From Acidithiobacillus ferruginosus (GTDB lineage Bacteria; Pseudomonadota; Gammaproteobacteria; Acidithiobacillales; Acidithiobacillaceae), in the NCBI RefSeq assembly GCF_018854495.1, contig NZ_JABBDR010000044.1, positions 1 through 28,045 of the forward strand: a stretch of 28,045 nt of DNA, given 5' to 3'. The position numbers and the translations under genes are program-made. Below are positions 7,959 through 16,355 of the stretch, piece after piece; within the stretch, counting starts at the first letter, position 1; each line of letters begins with the position of its first letter. A model generated the notes under the pieces. The model was not told the DNA's origin. It worked only from the letters and a program-made list of their open reading frames with translations, and ran no database searches.

Positions 7959-9763
7959 ACGCAGTACAGCCCGCCCGGGAACATCGGCAATTCACCCGCC
8001 GCCTGCTGGTCGCGGCGGGACTGATCACGGTACTTACGGCGCTGCTGGTCATACAGATATTCCGGCTGCAGGTCTGGGATCACGATCTCTATGCCACCCA
8101 ATCCACCCACAACACCATTGTGCTGCTGCCCATCGCCCCCCAGCGGGGTCTGATTCTTGACCGGCATGGGCAGGTACTCGCCGATGATCAGACCGGCTTC
8201 GCCCTTACGATCACGCCGAACAAAGCCATGCACCCGGAGGAAACCATCCAGCGCCTACGGCGGATATTGCCCGTCAGTGCAGAGGATCAGCAACGCTTCA
8301 ACCACGATCTATCACATGCGCGTCCCTATCAGCCCATTCTTCTGCGTCGCAATCTGAGTCCCGGGGAGTTGGCCGCATTTGCCGTGCAGCGGCATCAATT
8401 TCCGGGGGTAGACATACAAACCAGGACCAAACGCCACTATCCCTATGGTTCACTTTTCGCCCATGCAGTGGGCTATGTGGGCCGCCTGACCCCTGCAGAA
8501 GTCCGCGAGGAGCAGATGGCGGACTACGCGGGGCTGGACAGCATCGGCAAAAGCGGACTTGAAGCGCAGTATGAAACCCTGCTGAAAGGACAGCCGGGCG
8601 ACCAAGAGGTAGAGGTCGACGCACGCGGACATACATTACACACGCGCTTGCGCAACCCGCCCCGGGAGGGCGTAACCATCCGGACGACTCTGGATCTTGC
8701 GGTGCAGCAGGCCGCCGCGAAGGCCATGATCGGCCAGCAGGGCGCCGTCGTGGCACTGGATCCGCGGAATGGTGACATACTCGCCGCTTATTCGGCCCCC
8801 GCGTTCGACCCGAATGCTTTCGTAGATGGCCTGAGCACCGCCGTATGGAGCAGCCTGCGGGACGATCCCGGCACGCCCATGGCCAACCGCTTTCTGCGGG
8901 GCAGCTATCCTCCGGGCTCTACCATCAAACCTTTTGTGGCACTCAGCGCCCTGCGTGACAAGGCCGTCGCCGCTGATCAGCGGCTCGCTGGCGGCGCTTA
9001 CTACCAGATTCCCGGCACCAAACACAAATATTACGACTGGAAACCCGGTGGTCATGGCGCGCAAAATCTGCGCGAAGCCATTCGCGATTCCAATGACGTA
9101 TATTTTTACCAAATTGCCATGCGTCTTGGCGCAATCCAGCTCGGCAACGGTCTCGCGCATTTTGGCTTTGGTCAGCGCAGTGGAGTGGATTTACCCGGGG
9201 AATCCGCCGGTGTGATTCCCTCCCCGGTCTGGCTACGTCGGCGCTACGGCCAGACCTGGTATCAGGGACAGACCGTGATGATGGGAATAGGACAGGGTTA
9301 CCTGCTGAGCACCCCACTCCAGTTGGCGCGTGCCACAGCCAGCATCGCCAATGGTGGCAAACTGGTTATACCGCATATGAAACAAACCTCCGACAGTGCG
9401 ACGCAACCCCTGGATTTTTCCCCAGAGGACATTGCCGTCATTCAGGGTGCGATGCGTGATGCGGTGACTTCGGGTACCGGCAAATCACTGGCCAACGATC
9501 TCCATGCCATTGCCGGCAAAACCGGCACTGCCCAGGTGCACCATGCGCAGCGCAATGATTCCGGTCGGGTGCTGCACGATACGGTTCAACTTTGGCAGGA
9601 TCACGCACTCTTCATCGCCTACGCGCCGGCCGACCATCCGCGCATCGCCGTAGCGGTAGTGGTCGAACATGGCGGCCACGGAGGCAGCATTGCCGGGCCT
9701 GTCGCCAGAGCGGTTATCGACACCTACCTCGATACGGTGACGACACCGGAGGTCAATCCATGA
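7955..9763 (+). CDS. mrdA: Penicillin-binding protein 2 (elongation transpeptidase)
   Basis: PBP2 is the monofunctional class B D,D-transpeptidase that crosslinks new wall during elongation with RodA. The 602-residue protein has an N-terminal membrane anchor (about 16-38), a pedestal domain, and the transpeptidase domain with all three motifs: SxxK as STIK 322-325, SxN as SND 379-381, and KTGT 522-525. ATG 7955 overlaps the mreD stop in ATGA and gives the usual PBP2 N-terminus; the same frame is open further upstream to 7340, but that part is antiparallel noise inside mreC/mreD. It overlaps rodA by 4 bases. The length is slightly below that of E. coli PBP2, and no key residue is missing. Confidence 0.96.
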   Translation: MNAVQPAREHRQFTRRLLVAAGLITVLTALLVIQIFRLQVWDHDLYATQSTHNTIVLLPIAPQRGLILDRHGQVLADDQTGFALTITPNKAMHPEETIQRLRRILPVSAEDQQRFNHDLSHARPYQPILLRRNLSPGELAAFAVQRHQFPGVDIQTRTKRHYPYGSLFAHAVGYVGRLTPAEVREEQMADYAGLDSIGKSGLEAQYETLLKGQPGDQEVEVDARGHTLHTRLRNPPREGVTIRTTLDLAVQQAAAKAMIGQQGAVVALDPRNGDILAAYSAPAFDPNAFVDGLSTAVWSSLRDDPGTPMANRFLRGSYPPGSTIKPFVALSALRDKAVAADQRLAGGAYYQIPGTKHKYYDWKPGGHGAQNLREAIRDSNDVYFYQIAMRLGAIQLGNGLAHFGFGQRSGVDLPGESAGVIPSPVWLRRRYGQTWYQGQTVMMGIGQGYLLSTPLQLARATASIANGGKLVIPHMKQTSDSATQPLDFSPEDIAVIQGAMRDAVTSGTGKSLANDLHAIAGKTGTAQVHHAQRNDSGRVLHDTVQLWQDHALFIAYAPADHPRIAVAVVVEHGGHGGSIAGPVARAVIDTYLDTVTTPEVNP

Positions 9764-10854
9764 GCTGGCACGTACGCCTGCTGAAGCCCCTGCGGAAACT
9801 GGATCCGGCAATCATGACGGGGGTGGTAATGCTCATGCTCATCAGCCTCGCGGTGATCTACAGTGGCAGCCAGGAAAGTATCCGCGTAGTGCTTGCCCAG
9901 CTTTTGCGATTCGCGATCGGCATCCTCGTCCTCGTTCTCGTTGCCAATACACCACCGGAACGTATTCGCGCCTGGGCACCCGCCTTGTACGCTACGGGCA
10001 TCCTCTTACTGGCCATCACACTCGTGGCGGGCAAAGCCAATCTCGGCGCACGCCGCTGGCTGGGCGTCGGCCCGCTGACCTTTCAGCCCTCGGAGCTCAT
10101 GAAACTTGCCCTGCCTCTGTTCCTCGCCTATTACTATTCGCAACGGGAAAATGTTCGCCACTGGCTTTCTGCTGTCACCGGATTTGTGCTGATTGCCATC
10201 CCCTTTCTGCTCATCGCCAAGGAACCAGATCTCGGTACGGCGGCGCAAATTGGCGCTGCCGGGGTCTTCATGATGTGGCTGGCGGGTGTGCGCCGCCGAT
10301 GGTTTGTCGCGCTGATCATTCTGGCCGCCATCAGCGGGCCGGTACTCTGGCATTTTCTGCATGGATACCAGAAAGAACGCATACTGACCTTTCTCGATCC
10401 TCAGCGCGACCCCCTGGGCGCGGGTTATCACATCATCCAGAGCATGATTGCCGTGGGTTCGGGAGGATTCTGGGGGAAGGGCTGGTTCAACGGTACCCAG
10501 GTCAACCTCGATTTCCTGCCGGAAGCCCAGACCGACTTCGTTTTTGCGGGATTTGCCGAGGAGTTTGGTCTGGTGGGCGTCCTGCTCCTCATCTCTACCT
10601 ACCTGCTCATCGTTCTGCGCGGGCTGGTCATTGCCTACGAAAGCCGTGACGCCTTCGGCCGCCTCATTGCCGGCACCCTGAGCCTGACGTTTTTCCTTTA
10701 TATTTTCATAAATATGGGTATGACCACCGGGATTCTCCCGGTAGTCGGAGTGCCGCTGCCACTGGTAAGCTACGGTGGCACCGCCATGCTGACTTTCATG
10801 GTCGGACTGGGCATACTGATGTCGGTCCACGCCCATCCGCGCACCCACGAATAA
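9760..10854 (+). CDS. rodA: Peptidoglycan glycosyltransferase RodA (SEDS family)
   Basis: RodA polymerises lipid II into glycan strands in the elongasome, paired with PBP2. The 364-residue protein has about ten membrane segments. SEDS signatures are visible: GARRWLGVGPLTFQPSELMK at 96-115, the PEAQTDFVF loop with the catalytic-type D259, and VGVPLPLVSYGGTAML at 329-344. It starts at ATG 9760, overlapping the mrdA stop, with GGAGG 7 bases upstream. The mltB and rlpA genes that often follow rodA in proteobacteria are absent here; a 142-base gap leads straight to dacA. Confidence 0.96.
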   Translation: MSWHVRLLKPLRKLDPAIMTGVVMLMLISLAVIYSGSQESIRVVLAQLLRFAIGILVLVLVANTPPERIRAWAPALYATGILLLAITLVAGKANLGARRWLGVGPLTFQPSELMKLALPLFLAYYYSQRENVRHWLSAVTGFVLIAIPFLLIAKEPDLGTAAQIGAAGVFMMWLAGVRRRWFVALIILAAISGPVLWHFLHGYQKERILTFLDPQRDPLGAGYHIIQSMIAVGSGGFWGKGWFNGTQVNLDFLPEAQTDFVFAGFAEEFGLVGVLLLISTYLLIVLRGLVIAYESRDAFGRLIAGTLSLTFFLYIFINMGMTTGILPVVGVPLPLVSYGGTAMLTFMVGLGILMSVHAHPRTHE

Positions 10855-10933
10855 TGGGATGTCTCTGCCCAAAGGCATGGGGTACCAAGTATTGCCCGCC
10901 GTCCCCAAGCATGATTTTCTCCGCAGGCATCGC

Positions 10934-10939
10934 TATAAT
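10934..10939 (+). promoter_or_regulatory. Perfect -10 hexamer upstream of dacA
   Basis: TATAAT lies 58 bases before the dacA start in the 142-base rodA-dacA gap. No good -35 is found 15-18 bases upstream, so it is either an activator-dependent promoter or chance. It suggests that dacA can be transcribed apart from the mre operon. Confidence 0.35.
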
Positions 10940-10996
10940 TCCAAACTTGCCCAATCCCCCTGAATTCCAATCGGCGTTTACCACTGAGGTCTCTTC

Positions 10997-12163
10997 ATGA
11001 TTGCCCGTATTTCCCTGATCACCCGGATACTCTTCCTGTTGGCCGGCTTCTGTGTCAGCCCCTGGGCATCTGCTGCCACCCCCACGCCCATGTTGCCCAC
11101 ACCGCCAGCCCCGGCACTGCCTGCCATCGTCAGCTATACGCTGATGGACTACGATACGGGTCAGATCATCGCCGCCAAGAGTGAAAACCTGCGCCGCGCG
11201 CCGGCGAGTCTCACCAAACTCATGACGGCCTATCTGGCCTATCAGGCCATTCAAAGCGGCACCCTGACCGCTCAGGAAAATATCCCCATCTCCAATACCG
11301 CATGGAAAACGGGGGGTTCCAGCATGTTCGTCCAGCCCAATGTCCCGGCGAATGTCGATCAATTACTGCATGGATTACTGATTGATTCGGGGAACGATGC
11401 GGCGGTCGCACTTGCCGAGGCGGTGGGCGGCAGCCAGTCTGGTTTCGTCACACTGATGAACGACTCGGCTCTGCGCCTCAATCTGCACAACACCCATTAC
11501 AGCAATGTCGACGGTCTGCCGGACAACAATCTCTATACTACCGCGCTGGATGTCGCCAAGCTGTCGCGCGCGTTCATCCGACAGTTTCCGCAAGTGATCC
11601 AGATCACCCGGGAAAAGTCGTATACCTATAACGGCATTACCCAGCGGAGCTGGAACCCTGTGCTTTTCCGTGACCCTACGGTGGACGGTCTGAAAACCGG
11701 CCTGACCGATGCCTCCGGTTATTGTATCGATGCCACCGCCATACGAAATGGCCGCCGTCTCATCGCCGTCGTTCTTGGCGGGCCGAGTTGGGCTGGCAGC
11801 ACCAACGCCGTTGAAGCCCTGCTGGATTACGGATACCGCTTTTTCGTCAACCATCCGGTTTATACCGCCGGAGAAAAGGTCAGCGAAATCAGCCGCAGCG
11901 ATTTATCGCCGATGCATATCCCCGTGGGGGTCGAACAGACCGTAGACATTACGGTTCCGAAAGGGCGGTTTTCCAGTCTACAGCGCGTGGTCGAGATTGC
12001 ACCCCATCTTCAGGTACCGATGAAAAAAGGTACGGTCGTCGGGCGACTGGTCTTCCTGCTGAATGGCAAACCGCTGAAGTCTGTACCTGTAGTGACGCAG
12101 ACTGCGGTAGAGAAGGCGGGCTGGATAACGCAAATGTTCCATAAGATCAGAAGCGCGCTGTAA
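10997..12163 (+). CDS. dacA: D-alanyl-D-alanine carboxypeptidase (PBP5/6 type)
   Basis: This is a low-molecular-weight penicillin-binding protein that trims the terminal D-Ala from peptidoglycan stem peptides in the periplasm. The 388-residue precursor has a signal peptide ending near residue 26 (ASA). The catalytic motifs are SLTK 71-74, SGN 131-133 and KTG 233-235, followed by the PBP5-associated beta-rich domain. The C-terminus ITQMFHKIRSAL looks like the amphipathic membrane anchor of PBP5/6. ATG 10997 has a GAGGT site. It is followed, after a 291-base gap, by ybeD-lipB-lipA, the same order as in E. coli (dacA-ybeD-lipB-lipA). Choosing dacA over dacC cannot be settled from sequence alone. 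Confidence 0.94.
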   Translation: MIARISLITRILFLLAGFCVSPWASAATPTPMLPTPPAPALPAIVSYTLMDYDTGQIIAAKSENLRRAPASLTKLMTAYLAYQAIQSGTLTAQENIPISNTAWKTGGSSMFVQPNVPANVDQLLHGLLIDSGNDAAVALAEAVGGSQSGFVTLMNDSALRLNLHNTHYSNVDGLPDNNLYTTALDVAKLSRAFIRQFPQVIQITREKSYTYNGITQRSWNPVLFRDPTVDGLKTGLTDASGYCIDATAIRNGRRLIAVVLGGPSWAGSTNAVEALLDYGYRFFVNHPVYTAGEKVSEISRSDLSPMHIPVGVEQTVDITVPKGRFSSLQRVVEIAPHLQVPMKKGTVVGRLVFLLNGKPLKSVPVVTQTAVEKAGWITQMFHKIRSAL

Positions 12164-12454
12164 GCGGGACGTCGAAGCTGCGGCCACCACGCTGACGGCT
12201 TCTGCAGGTTGTACGTACCTCCGGTCGGGGCTTCACCTCCGGCGGAGGAAGACTTACCATGGCCAACAGGCCCCGCAAAGGCCTGTCACCATTTTAATGG
12301 CATTTATGGGCAGTCCCGGCTGGTCTTCCGGCCCGCGCTTCGGCAGTGCGGTCCCAGGAACAACGGCCCAAGTTCGGGGGAGCCTATCATGCTCACGGCA
12401 AGCCGGCATGGATGAGTCCTGTCCGACGATGACACGAGGGGGTTACGAGACGCT
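12164..12454. other. Gene-free gap between dacA and ybeD with hairpins
   Basis: No convincing gene is present in these 291 bases. Two inverted repeats are visible. One is CCTCCG-G-CGGAGG near 12236-12248. The other is ACAGGCC (12266-12272) with GGCCTGT (12280-12286) around a 7-base loop, followed a few bases later by ATTTTA. The second could end the dacA transcript, although the T-run is poor and offset. A promoter for ybeD-lipB-lipA should lie here, but I could not identify it. Confidence 0.4.
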
Positions 12455-12721
12455 ATGGAAACCGACACAAATCCGGCAAAAGACTTTCCGCACCTGCATC
12501 ATGTCAAAGCCATCGGTCAGCACGACGATCTGCTCGCCGCGGTGCGTGCGGCGATTGCGCCTCATGCGCCGGATTTGCCGGACACGGCATTCTCCTGCCG
12601 GCCCAGCAGCCAGGGAAACTATCAGGCCGTCACGGTGTCCATCGAAGCCAGAAGCCATGAACATCTGCTCGATATTTATACGTCCGTCAGAGCGATTGAC
12701 GGCGTGATTCTCTGCTTATGA
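12455..12721 (+). CDS. ybeD: YbeD-like protein (DUF493/UPF0250)
   Basis: This is a small 88-residue protein of the DUF493 family, which has an ACT-like fold and is found next to lipB in many proteobacteria. Its molecular role is not established; regulation of lipoate metabolism has been suggested from context. The family pattern (FPxxHxVKAIG near residues 11-21, SSQGNYQAVTVSI at 51-63, HLLDIYxSVRAIDGVxLCL at the end) and the length fit well. The start at 12455 lacks a strong ribosome site but gives the family N-terminus. Its stop overlaps the lipB start in ATGA, so the pair is translationally coupled. Confidence 0.9.
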   Translation: METDTNPAKDFPHLHHVKAIGQHDDLLAAVRAAIAPHAPDLPDTAFSCRPSSQGNYQAVTVSIEARSHEHLLDIYTSVRAIDGVILCL

Positions 12722-13356
12722 ATGCGCCCATACTCGTTCGTTTCTGGCCGGGGCTGCTGCCTTACTTCACGGTACTGGACGCCATGCGCGAATTCACCAG
12801 CCAGCGGGACGCCGACACTCCGGACCAAATGTGGATTCTCCAGCATCCTCCCGTCGTCACCCTCGGTCGCAACGCCGACGCGGCTGATGTCCTTGACCCA
12901 GGTCCCATTCCGGTGATTCGCAGTGATCGGGGTGGCAAAGTCACCTATCATGGACCGGGACAATGGGTGGTCTATCTGCTTATCGACCTGCCGCGCATGG
13001 GTATCAACGTCCGTACTTTGACTACCGCCATGGAACAGTCCGTCATTCGTCTGCTCCAACGGCGCGGCATTGAAGCCCATGCGCGGCGCGATGCCCCGGG
13101 CGTATACGTGGGTAATGCCAAAATTGCTTCCCTGGGCCTGCGTATTCAGCGCGGTCGCAGTTACCACGGCCTCAGCCTCAACACCGAGATGGATCTGAGC
13201 CCGTTCCAGCGTATTCATCCCTGTGGCATGGCGAATCTCGCGGTTACCCAGGTGCACGATCTCTGTCCGGACTGGCCAAGTCACGATGTTGCCGAAGCCC
13301 TGATGGCAGAGCTGTCCGTCAGCCTGGACCGCCCCTTGAAAAAAGGAGGGGCATGA
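12718..13356 (+). CDS. lipB: Octanoyl-[acyl-carrier-protein]:protein N-octanoyltransferase LipB
   Basis: LipB moves the octanoyl group from acyl carrier protein to lipoyl domains, the first step of endogenous lipoylation. The 212-residue protein has the [12 protein letters not shown] motif (71-82), the catalytic lysine K135 (AKIASLG) and the acyl-thioester cysteine C169 (HPCGMANL). It overlaps ybeD by 4 bases, and its own stop overlaps lipA by 4 bases; AAAGGAGG sits inside its C-terminus as the lipA ribosome site. In an sHdr organism the products could also serve lipoate-binding proteins of sulfur oxidation (inference). Confidence 0.96.
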   Translation: MNAPILVRFWPGLLPYFTVLDAMREFTSQRDADTPDQMWILQHPPVVTLGRNADAADVLDPGPIPVIRSDRGGKVTYHGPGQWVVYLLIDLPRMGINVRTLTTAMEQSVIRLLQRRGIEAHARRDAPGVYVGNAKIASLGLRIQRGRSYHGLSLNTEMDLSPFQRIHPCGMANLAVTQVHDLCPDWPSHDVAEALMAELSVSLDRPLKKGGA

Positions 13357-14312
13357 ACATGAACCCCCAACCCCAAGCAAAAAAAGCTGCTCGTGGTGCG
13401 GACAAAACCGCACGCAACCCCATACCCATCATTCCGGTACATACAGAACGCCTCCCCAAGCCACAGTGGTTGCGGGTACGTTCGCCCTTATCCCCCGAAG
13501 TGGACCGACTCAAAAAGATCCTGCGAGACGCGGGTCTCCATACGGTCTGTGAAGAAGCCTCCTGCCCGAATCTGGGAGAGTGCTTCGGCGGTGGAACGGC
13601 GACCTTCATGATCCTGGGAGACATCTGCACCCGCCGCTGCCCCTTCTGTGATGTAGCGCATGGCCGCCCAGAAGCACCCGATCCCCTGGAGTCCGTCCAT
13701 CTCGCCCGGACCGTGGCCAGCATGGAATTACGTTTTGTCGTCATCACCTCCGTCGATCGTGATGATCTGCGTGACGGAGGTGCCCGTCATTTTGCAGAGG
13801 TCATTTCGGCATTGCGCGAACATTGCCCGGAACTGCACGTGGAAATTCTCGTACCGGATTTTCGCGGTCGGATGGACAACGCGCTGGCCGCATTTCGGGA
13901 GACCCCTCCCGATGTCTTCAATCACAATCTGGAAACCGTGCCGCGCCTGTACTTACAGGCCAGGCCGGGTGCAGATTACCATCACTCGCTGCAACTGCTG
14001 GCCGCCTTCAAGGCACAGCATCCGCAGATCCCCACCAAATCCGGGCTGATGCTTGGTCTGGGCGAGGAACTCGATGAAATCCGTGGGGTGATGCGCGATC
14101 TGCGGCAGGCGGGATGTGAATTGCTTACCATCGGGCAGTATCTGGCACCATCCCGCCATCATCTGCCGGTGGCGCGTTTTGTACCGCCAGAAGAATTCCA
14201 GCAGTTGCAGCGGGATGGCATGGCCATGGGATTCCGCCACGTCGCCAGCGGCCCGCTGGTGCGATCTTCCTATCATGCCGAGCGTAGTTTTCATGAAATA
14301 GGTGGCAACTGA
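13353..14312 (+). CDS. lipA: Lipoyl synthase LipA
   Basis: LipA is the radical-SAM enzyme that inserts two sulfur atoms into protein-bound octanoyl groups to make lipoate. All cluster ligands are visible: the auxiliary cluster C66/C71/C77 ([12 protein letters not shown]), the SAM cluster C92/C96/C99 (CTRRCPFC), and the C-terminal RSSY serine ligand at about S306. Length (319) is typical. Start ATG 13353 overlaps the lipB stop and is preceded by a strong AAGGAGG. It completes the ybeD-lipB-lipA operon. Downstream, the ydcF-like gene begins 14 bases later and may be co-transcribed. Confidence 0.97.
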   Translation: MNMNPQPQAKKAARGADKTARNPIPIIPVHTERLPKPQWLRVRSPLSPEVDRLKKILRDAGLHTVCEEASCPNLGECFGGGTATFMILGDICTRRCPFCDVAHGRPEAPDPLESVHLARTVASMELRFVVITSVDRDDLRDGGARHFAEVISALREHCPELHVEILVPDFRGRMDNALAAFRETPPDVFNHNLETVPRLYLQARPGADYHHSLQLLAAFKAQHPQIPTKSGLMLGLGEELDEIRGVMRDLRQAGCELLTIGQYLAPSRHHLPVARFVPPEEFQQLQRDGMAMGFRHVASGPLVRSSYHAERSFHEIGGN

Positions 14313-14326
14313 ATGGGGCCGGAGGG

Positions 14327-15127
14327 ATGCTGTTACGCTACACCACCTTGTTGACCCTGGTTTCGGCGCTTCTGCAACCGCCGGGTGTCCTGTTCGTCCT
14401 CGCCGCCCTGGGCTGGCTGGCAGAAATCGTGGGTTGGCGCTATCTGGGCCGGGTGCTCATGCTCCTCGCGCTGGGCACGCTCTATTTTTTCTCGACTGCG
14501 ATAGGGGCGCGGCTTCTGCTGCTGCCCCTGGAAGACCGCTATCCCCCCCTGACTAAGCCCCTGCACGGACCCGACGCTCCCCAGGCGATTATCGTGCTAG
14601 GGGGCGGAGAGGTCATGCAGTCGCCGGGTTCCCATCAGGAAACGGCGAATGCACGCACCCTCGTGCGCCTGCTGGCGGCAGCGCAGCTCGCCCGGCAAAC
14701 CGGACTTCCCATCATTCCCAGTGGCGGTGCCCCGCGTCTCGGCGCCCCAGCCGAGGCGCTCACCATGGAGTCCATCCTGCGCCAGGATATGGGCGTACAA
14801 AGCATCATCTGGCCGGAAACCCAGTCCTACAATACCGCAGCCAACGCGATAGACAGCGCGGCAGTGTTGGCCGAACACCATGGCCATCAGGCCTACTTGG
14901 TAACCTCCGCACTGCACATGCCGCGGGCCGTCGCATGGTTTCGCCGCGCTGGCGTAAAAGTGATCCCCGTGCCCACCGACTACCGTCTGGACCGGGTGAA
15001 CGGACTCCGGCTGGAGAGTTGGCTGCCGCGCGCGATTTATCTCGAAATCAGCAGCGAGGCGAGTCACGAGTACCTCGGACTTCTTTGGCTCTGGATTCAG
15101 GAGCAGGGCGTCGGTGGCGGCCACTAG
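14327..15127 (+). CDS. YdcF/ElyC-like (DUF218) membrane protein
   Basis: This is a 266-residue DUF218 protein resembling ElyC/YdcF, a family linked in E. coli to envelope integrity and lipid-carrier use; the enzymatic activity is not settled. Two hydrophobic segments (about 5-30 and 38-62) are followed by a Rossmann-like domain with AIIVLGGG (87-94), SGG (132-134), ETQSYNTAANA (164-174, the family Glu-x-x-Ser-x-Asn-Thr box), and the VTSALHMPRA strand (192-201). The ATG 14327 is only about 2 bases from GGAGGG, which is too close; a nearby in-frame TTG may be the true start. It converges on the L,D-transpeptidase gene with 29 bases between them. Both act on the cell envelope. Confidence 0.85.
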   Translation: MLLRYTTLLTLVSALLQPPGVLFVLAALGWLAEIVGWRYLGRVLMLLALGTLYFFSTAIGARLLLLPLEDRYPPLTKPLHGPDAPQAIIVLGGGEVMQSPGSHQETANARTLVRLLAAAQLARQTGLPIIPSGGAPRLGAPAEALTMESILRQDMGVQSIIWPETQSYNTAANAIDSAAVLAEHHGHQAYLVTSALHMPRAVAWFRRAGVKVIPVPTDYRLDRVNGLRLESWLPRAIYLEISSEASHEYLGLLWLWIQEQGVGGGH

Positions 15128-15156
15128 CTCCAAAGCCCCGAGAAGAGAACGAGATT

Positions 15157-16242
15157 CTACGGCTTCTGATCGGGGAAAGTCACCTGAACATGCAGATGTT
15201 CCTGATCTGCGGCACTTGCCAGAGGTAAGGGCGGCGGCACCGCGGCGCCATTCGCCGATGGGCCGTAAGGCGCATACGCGTAGGGTGTTGCGGGAAGCGC
15301 GGCAGACAGCGTTGCATAGCTCGGTGCGCCGACTCCGATGGGGAGTGCCACGGTGTTATCCTCAGTCACAATATGCCTGACCATGTCCCAGTCGATATGC
15401 TCATCGATCCGGTTCCGCACCATGAAAGACTTGATCGTCACCACGGCCCGCTGCAAATCCGGAATACCCTTTTTGTGGTAGGCATGCATCGGTTTGTATG
15501 ACTGCAGATAAACCTGCCCGTCGCGCACACCCACCAGGTTGGGCTGATCGATGATCCGTACCGGGGTGCCTACCGGAACCATCGGGAAAAGTTGTGCGAC
15601 ATTCTCCGGGAACATCTGAAAACACCCCTGACTAGCCCGCATGCCAACTCCCCAGGGGTGGTAGGTACCGTGGATGAAAATACCGGAGAGTCCGGTCTCC
15701 ATCGCCAGTTCACCCATGGGGTTTTCAGCGCCGGGTGGCCAATACCAGGGGATATCCATGTGAAATTTCTTCTCGAACCACGCATGGATATTTTTGGGCA
15801 CATTCCACGCAGGCATTTTAAATTTGGCGATAATCCGCGTAGCCGTTAACGCCTCCTTCCAGCCTGGCAGAAAGACACCGACGGGATAGGTGTACACCAC
15901 CCGGTCATTCACCGGAAAATAGTAGATCCGTCGCGCCGGAATATCCACGATGATCCCGGTCCAGGGCTTTGGCGGTAAAATATACTCGGCAGGAATGACC
16001 ACCTTGCTGGCCTGGCCAGGAAGCCAGGGATTGACACCAGGGTTGGCTGCTGTTACCTGATTGTAACCGAGGTCGTAGAAACGCCCGATGTCGAGAAGGG
16101 TATCGTCTCTGTGGGTGGTTACCGCCTCGAGCGCCCCGACAATATTACCCTGGACGGGCAAGGCATAGACACTGGCATTGGCTACCGTCACACCACATCC
16201 CATGAAGGCTGCCAGAAACCAGGCACCTAACTGTTTTTGCAT
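15157..16242 (-). CDS. L,D-transpeptidase-like (YkuD) exported protein with a variant active-site box
   Basis: This is an ErfK/YbiS/YkuD-type protein of 361 residues. It has a signal peptide (about 1-23), a LysM-like region (TTHRDDTLLDIGRFYDLGYNQVTAANPGVNPW starts near 42; described by position 42-74), then the YkuD domain. Such enzymes crosslink peptidoglycan or attach proteins to it in the periplasm. The conserved H191 (IHGTYHPWGVG) and the nucleophile C207 are present, but the usual SHGC-hydrophobic-R box reads S204-Q-G-C-F-Q209: the His and the Arg are both Gln. The C-terminal 140 residues are an unusual extension ending in a Pro/Ala-rich tail. It is divergent from the 16356 gene and convergent with the ydcF-like gene. 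Family membership is strong; activity is uncertain because of the altered box. Confidence 0.88.
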   Translation of the reverse strand: MQKQLGAWFLAAFMGCGVTVANASVYALPVQGNIVGALEAVTTHRDDTLLDIGRFYDLGYNQVTAANPGVNPWLPGQASKVVIPAEYILPPKPWTGIIVDIPARRIYYFPVNDRVVYTYPVGVFLPGWKEALTATRIIAKFKMPAWNVPKNIHAWFEKKFHMDIPWYWPPGAENPMGELAMETGLSGIFIHGTYHPWGVGMRASQGCFQMFPENVAQLFPMVPVGTPVRIIDQPNLVGVRDGQVYLQSYKPMHAYHKKGIPDLQRAVVTIKSFMVRNRIDEHIDWDMVRHIVTEDNTVALPIGVGAPSYATLSAALPATPYAYAPYGPSANGAAVPPPLPLASAADQEHLHVQVTFPDQKP

Positions 16243-16304
16243 GATTTATTTTCCTGTTCGCGGCTCGCTGAAAAAGCAAGAACGCCATCCGCCGCGCACG
16301 CGCG

Positions 16305-16333
16305 TTGGCAGCGTCCTGTATTATCGCCATAAT
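16305..16333 (+). promoter_or_regulatory. Strong sigma70-type promoter for the 16356 gene
   Basis: TTGGCA (16305-16310) and CATAAT (16328-16333) are spaced by exactly 17 bases, five of six matches each. Start of transcription would fall near 16340, leaving a short leader with an AAAGGAGG ribosome site at 16343-16350. The same hexamers and spacing occur upstream of the solitary hdrB. Confidence 0.6.
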
Positions 16334-16355
16334 CATAAAGTAAAAGGAGGTCTGT

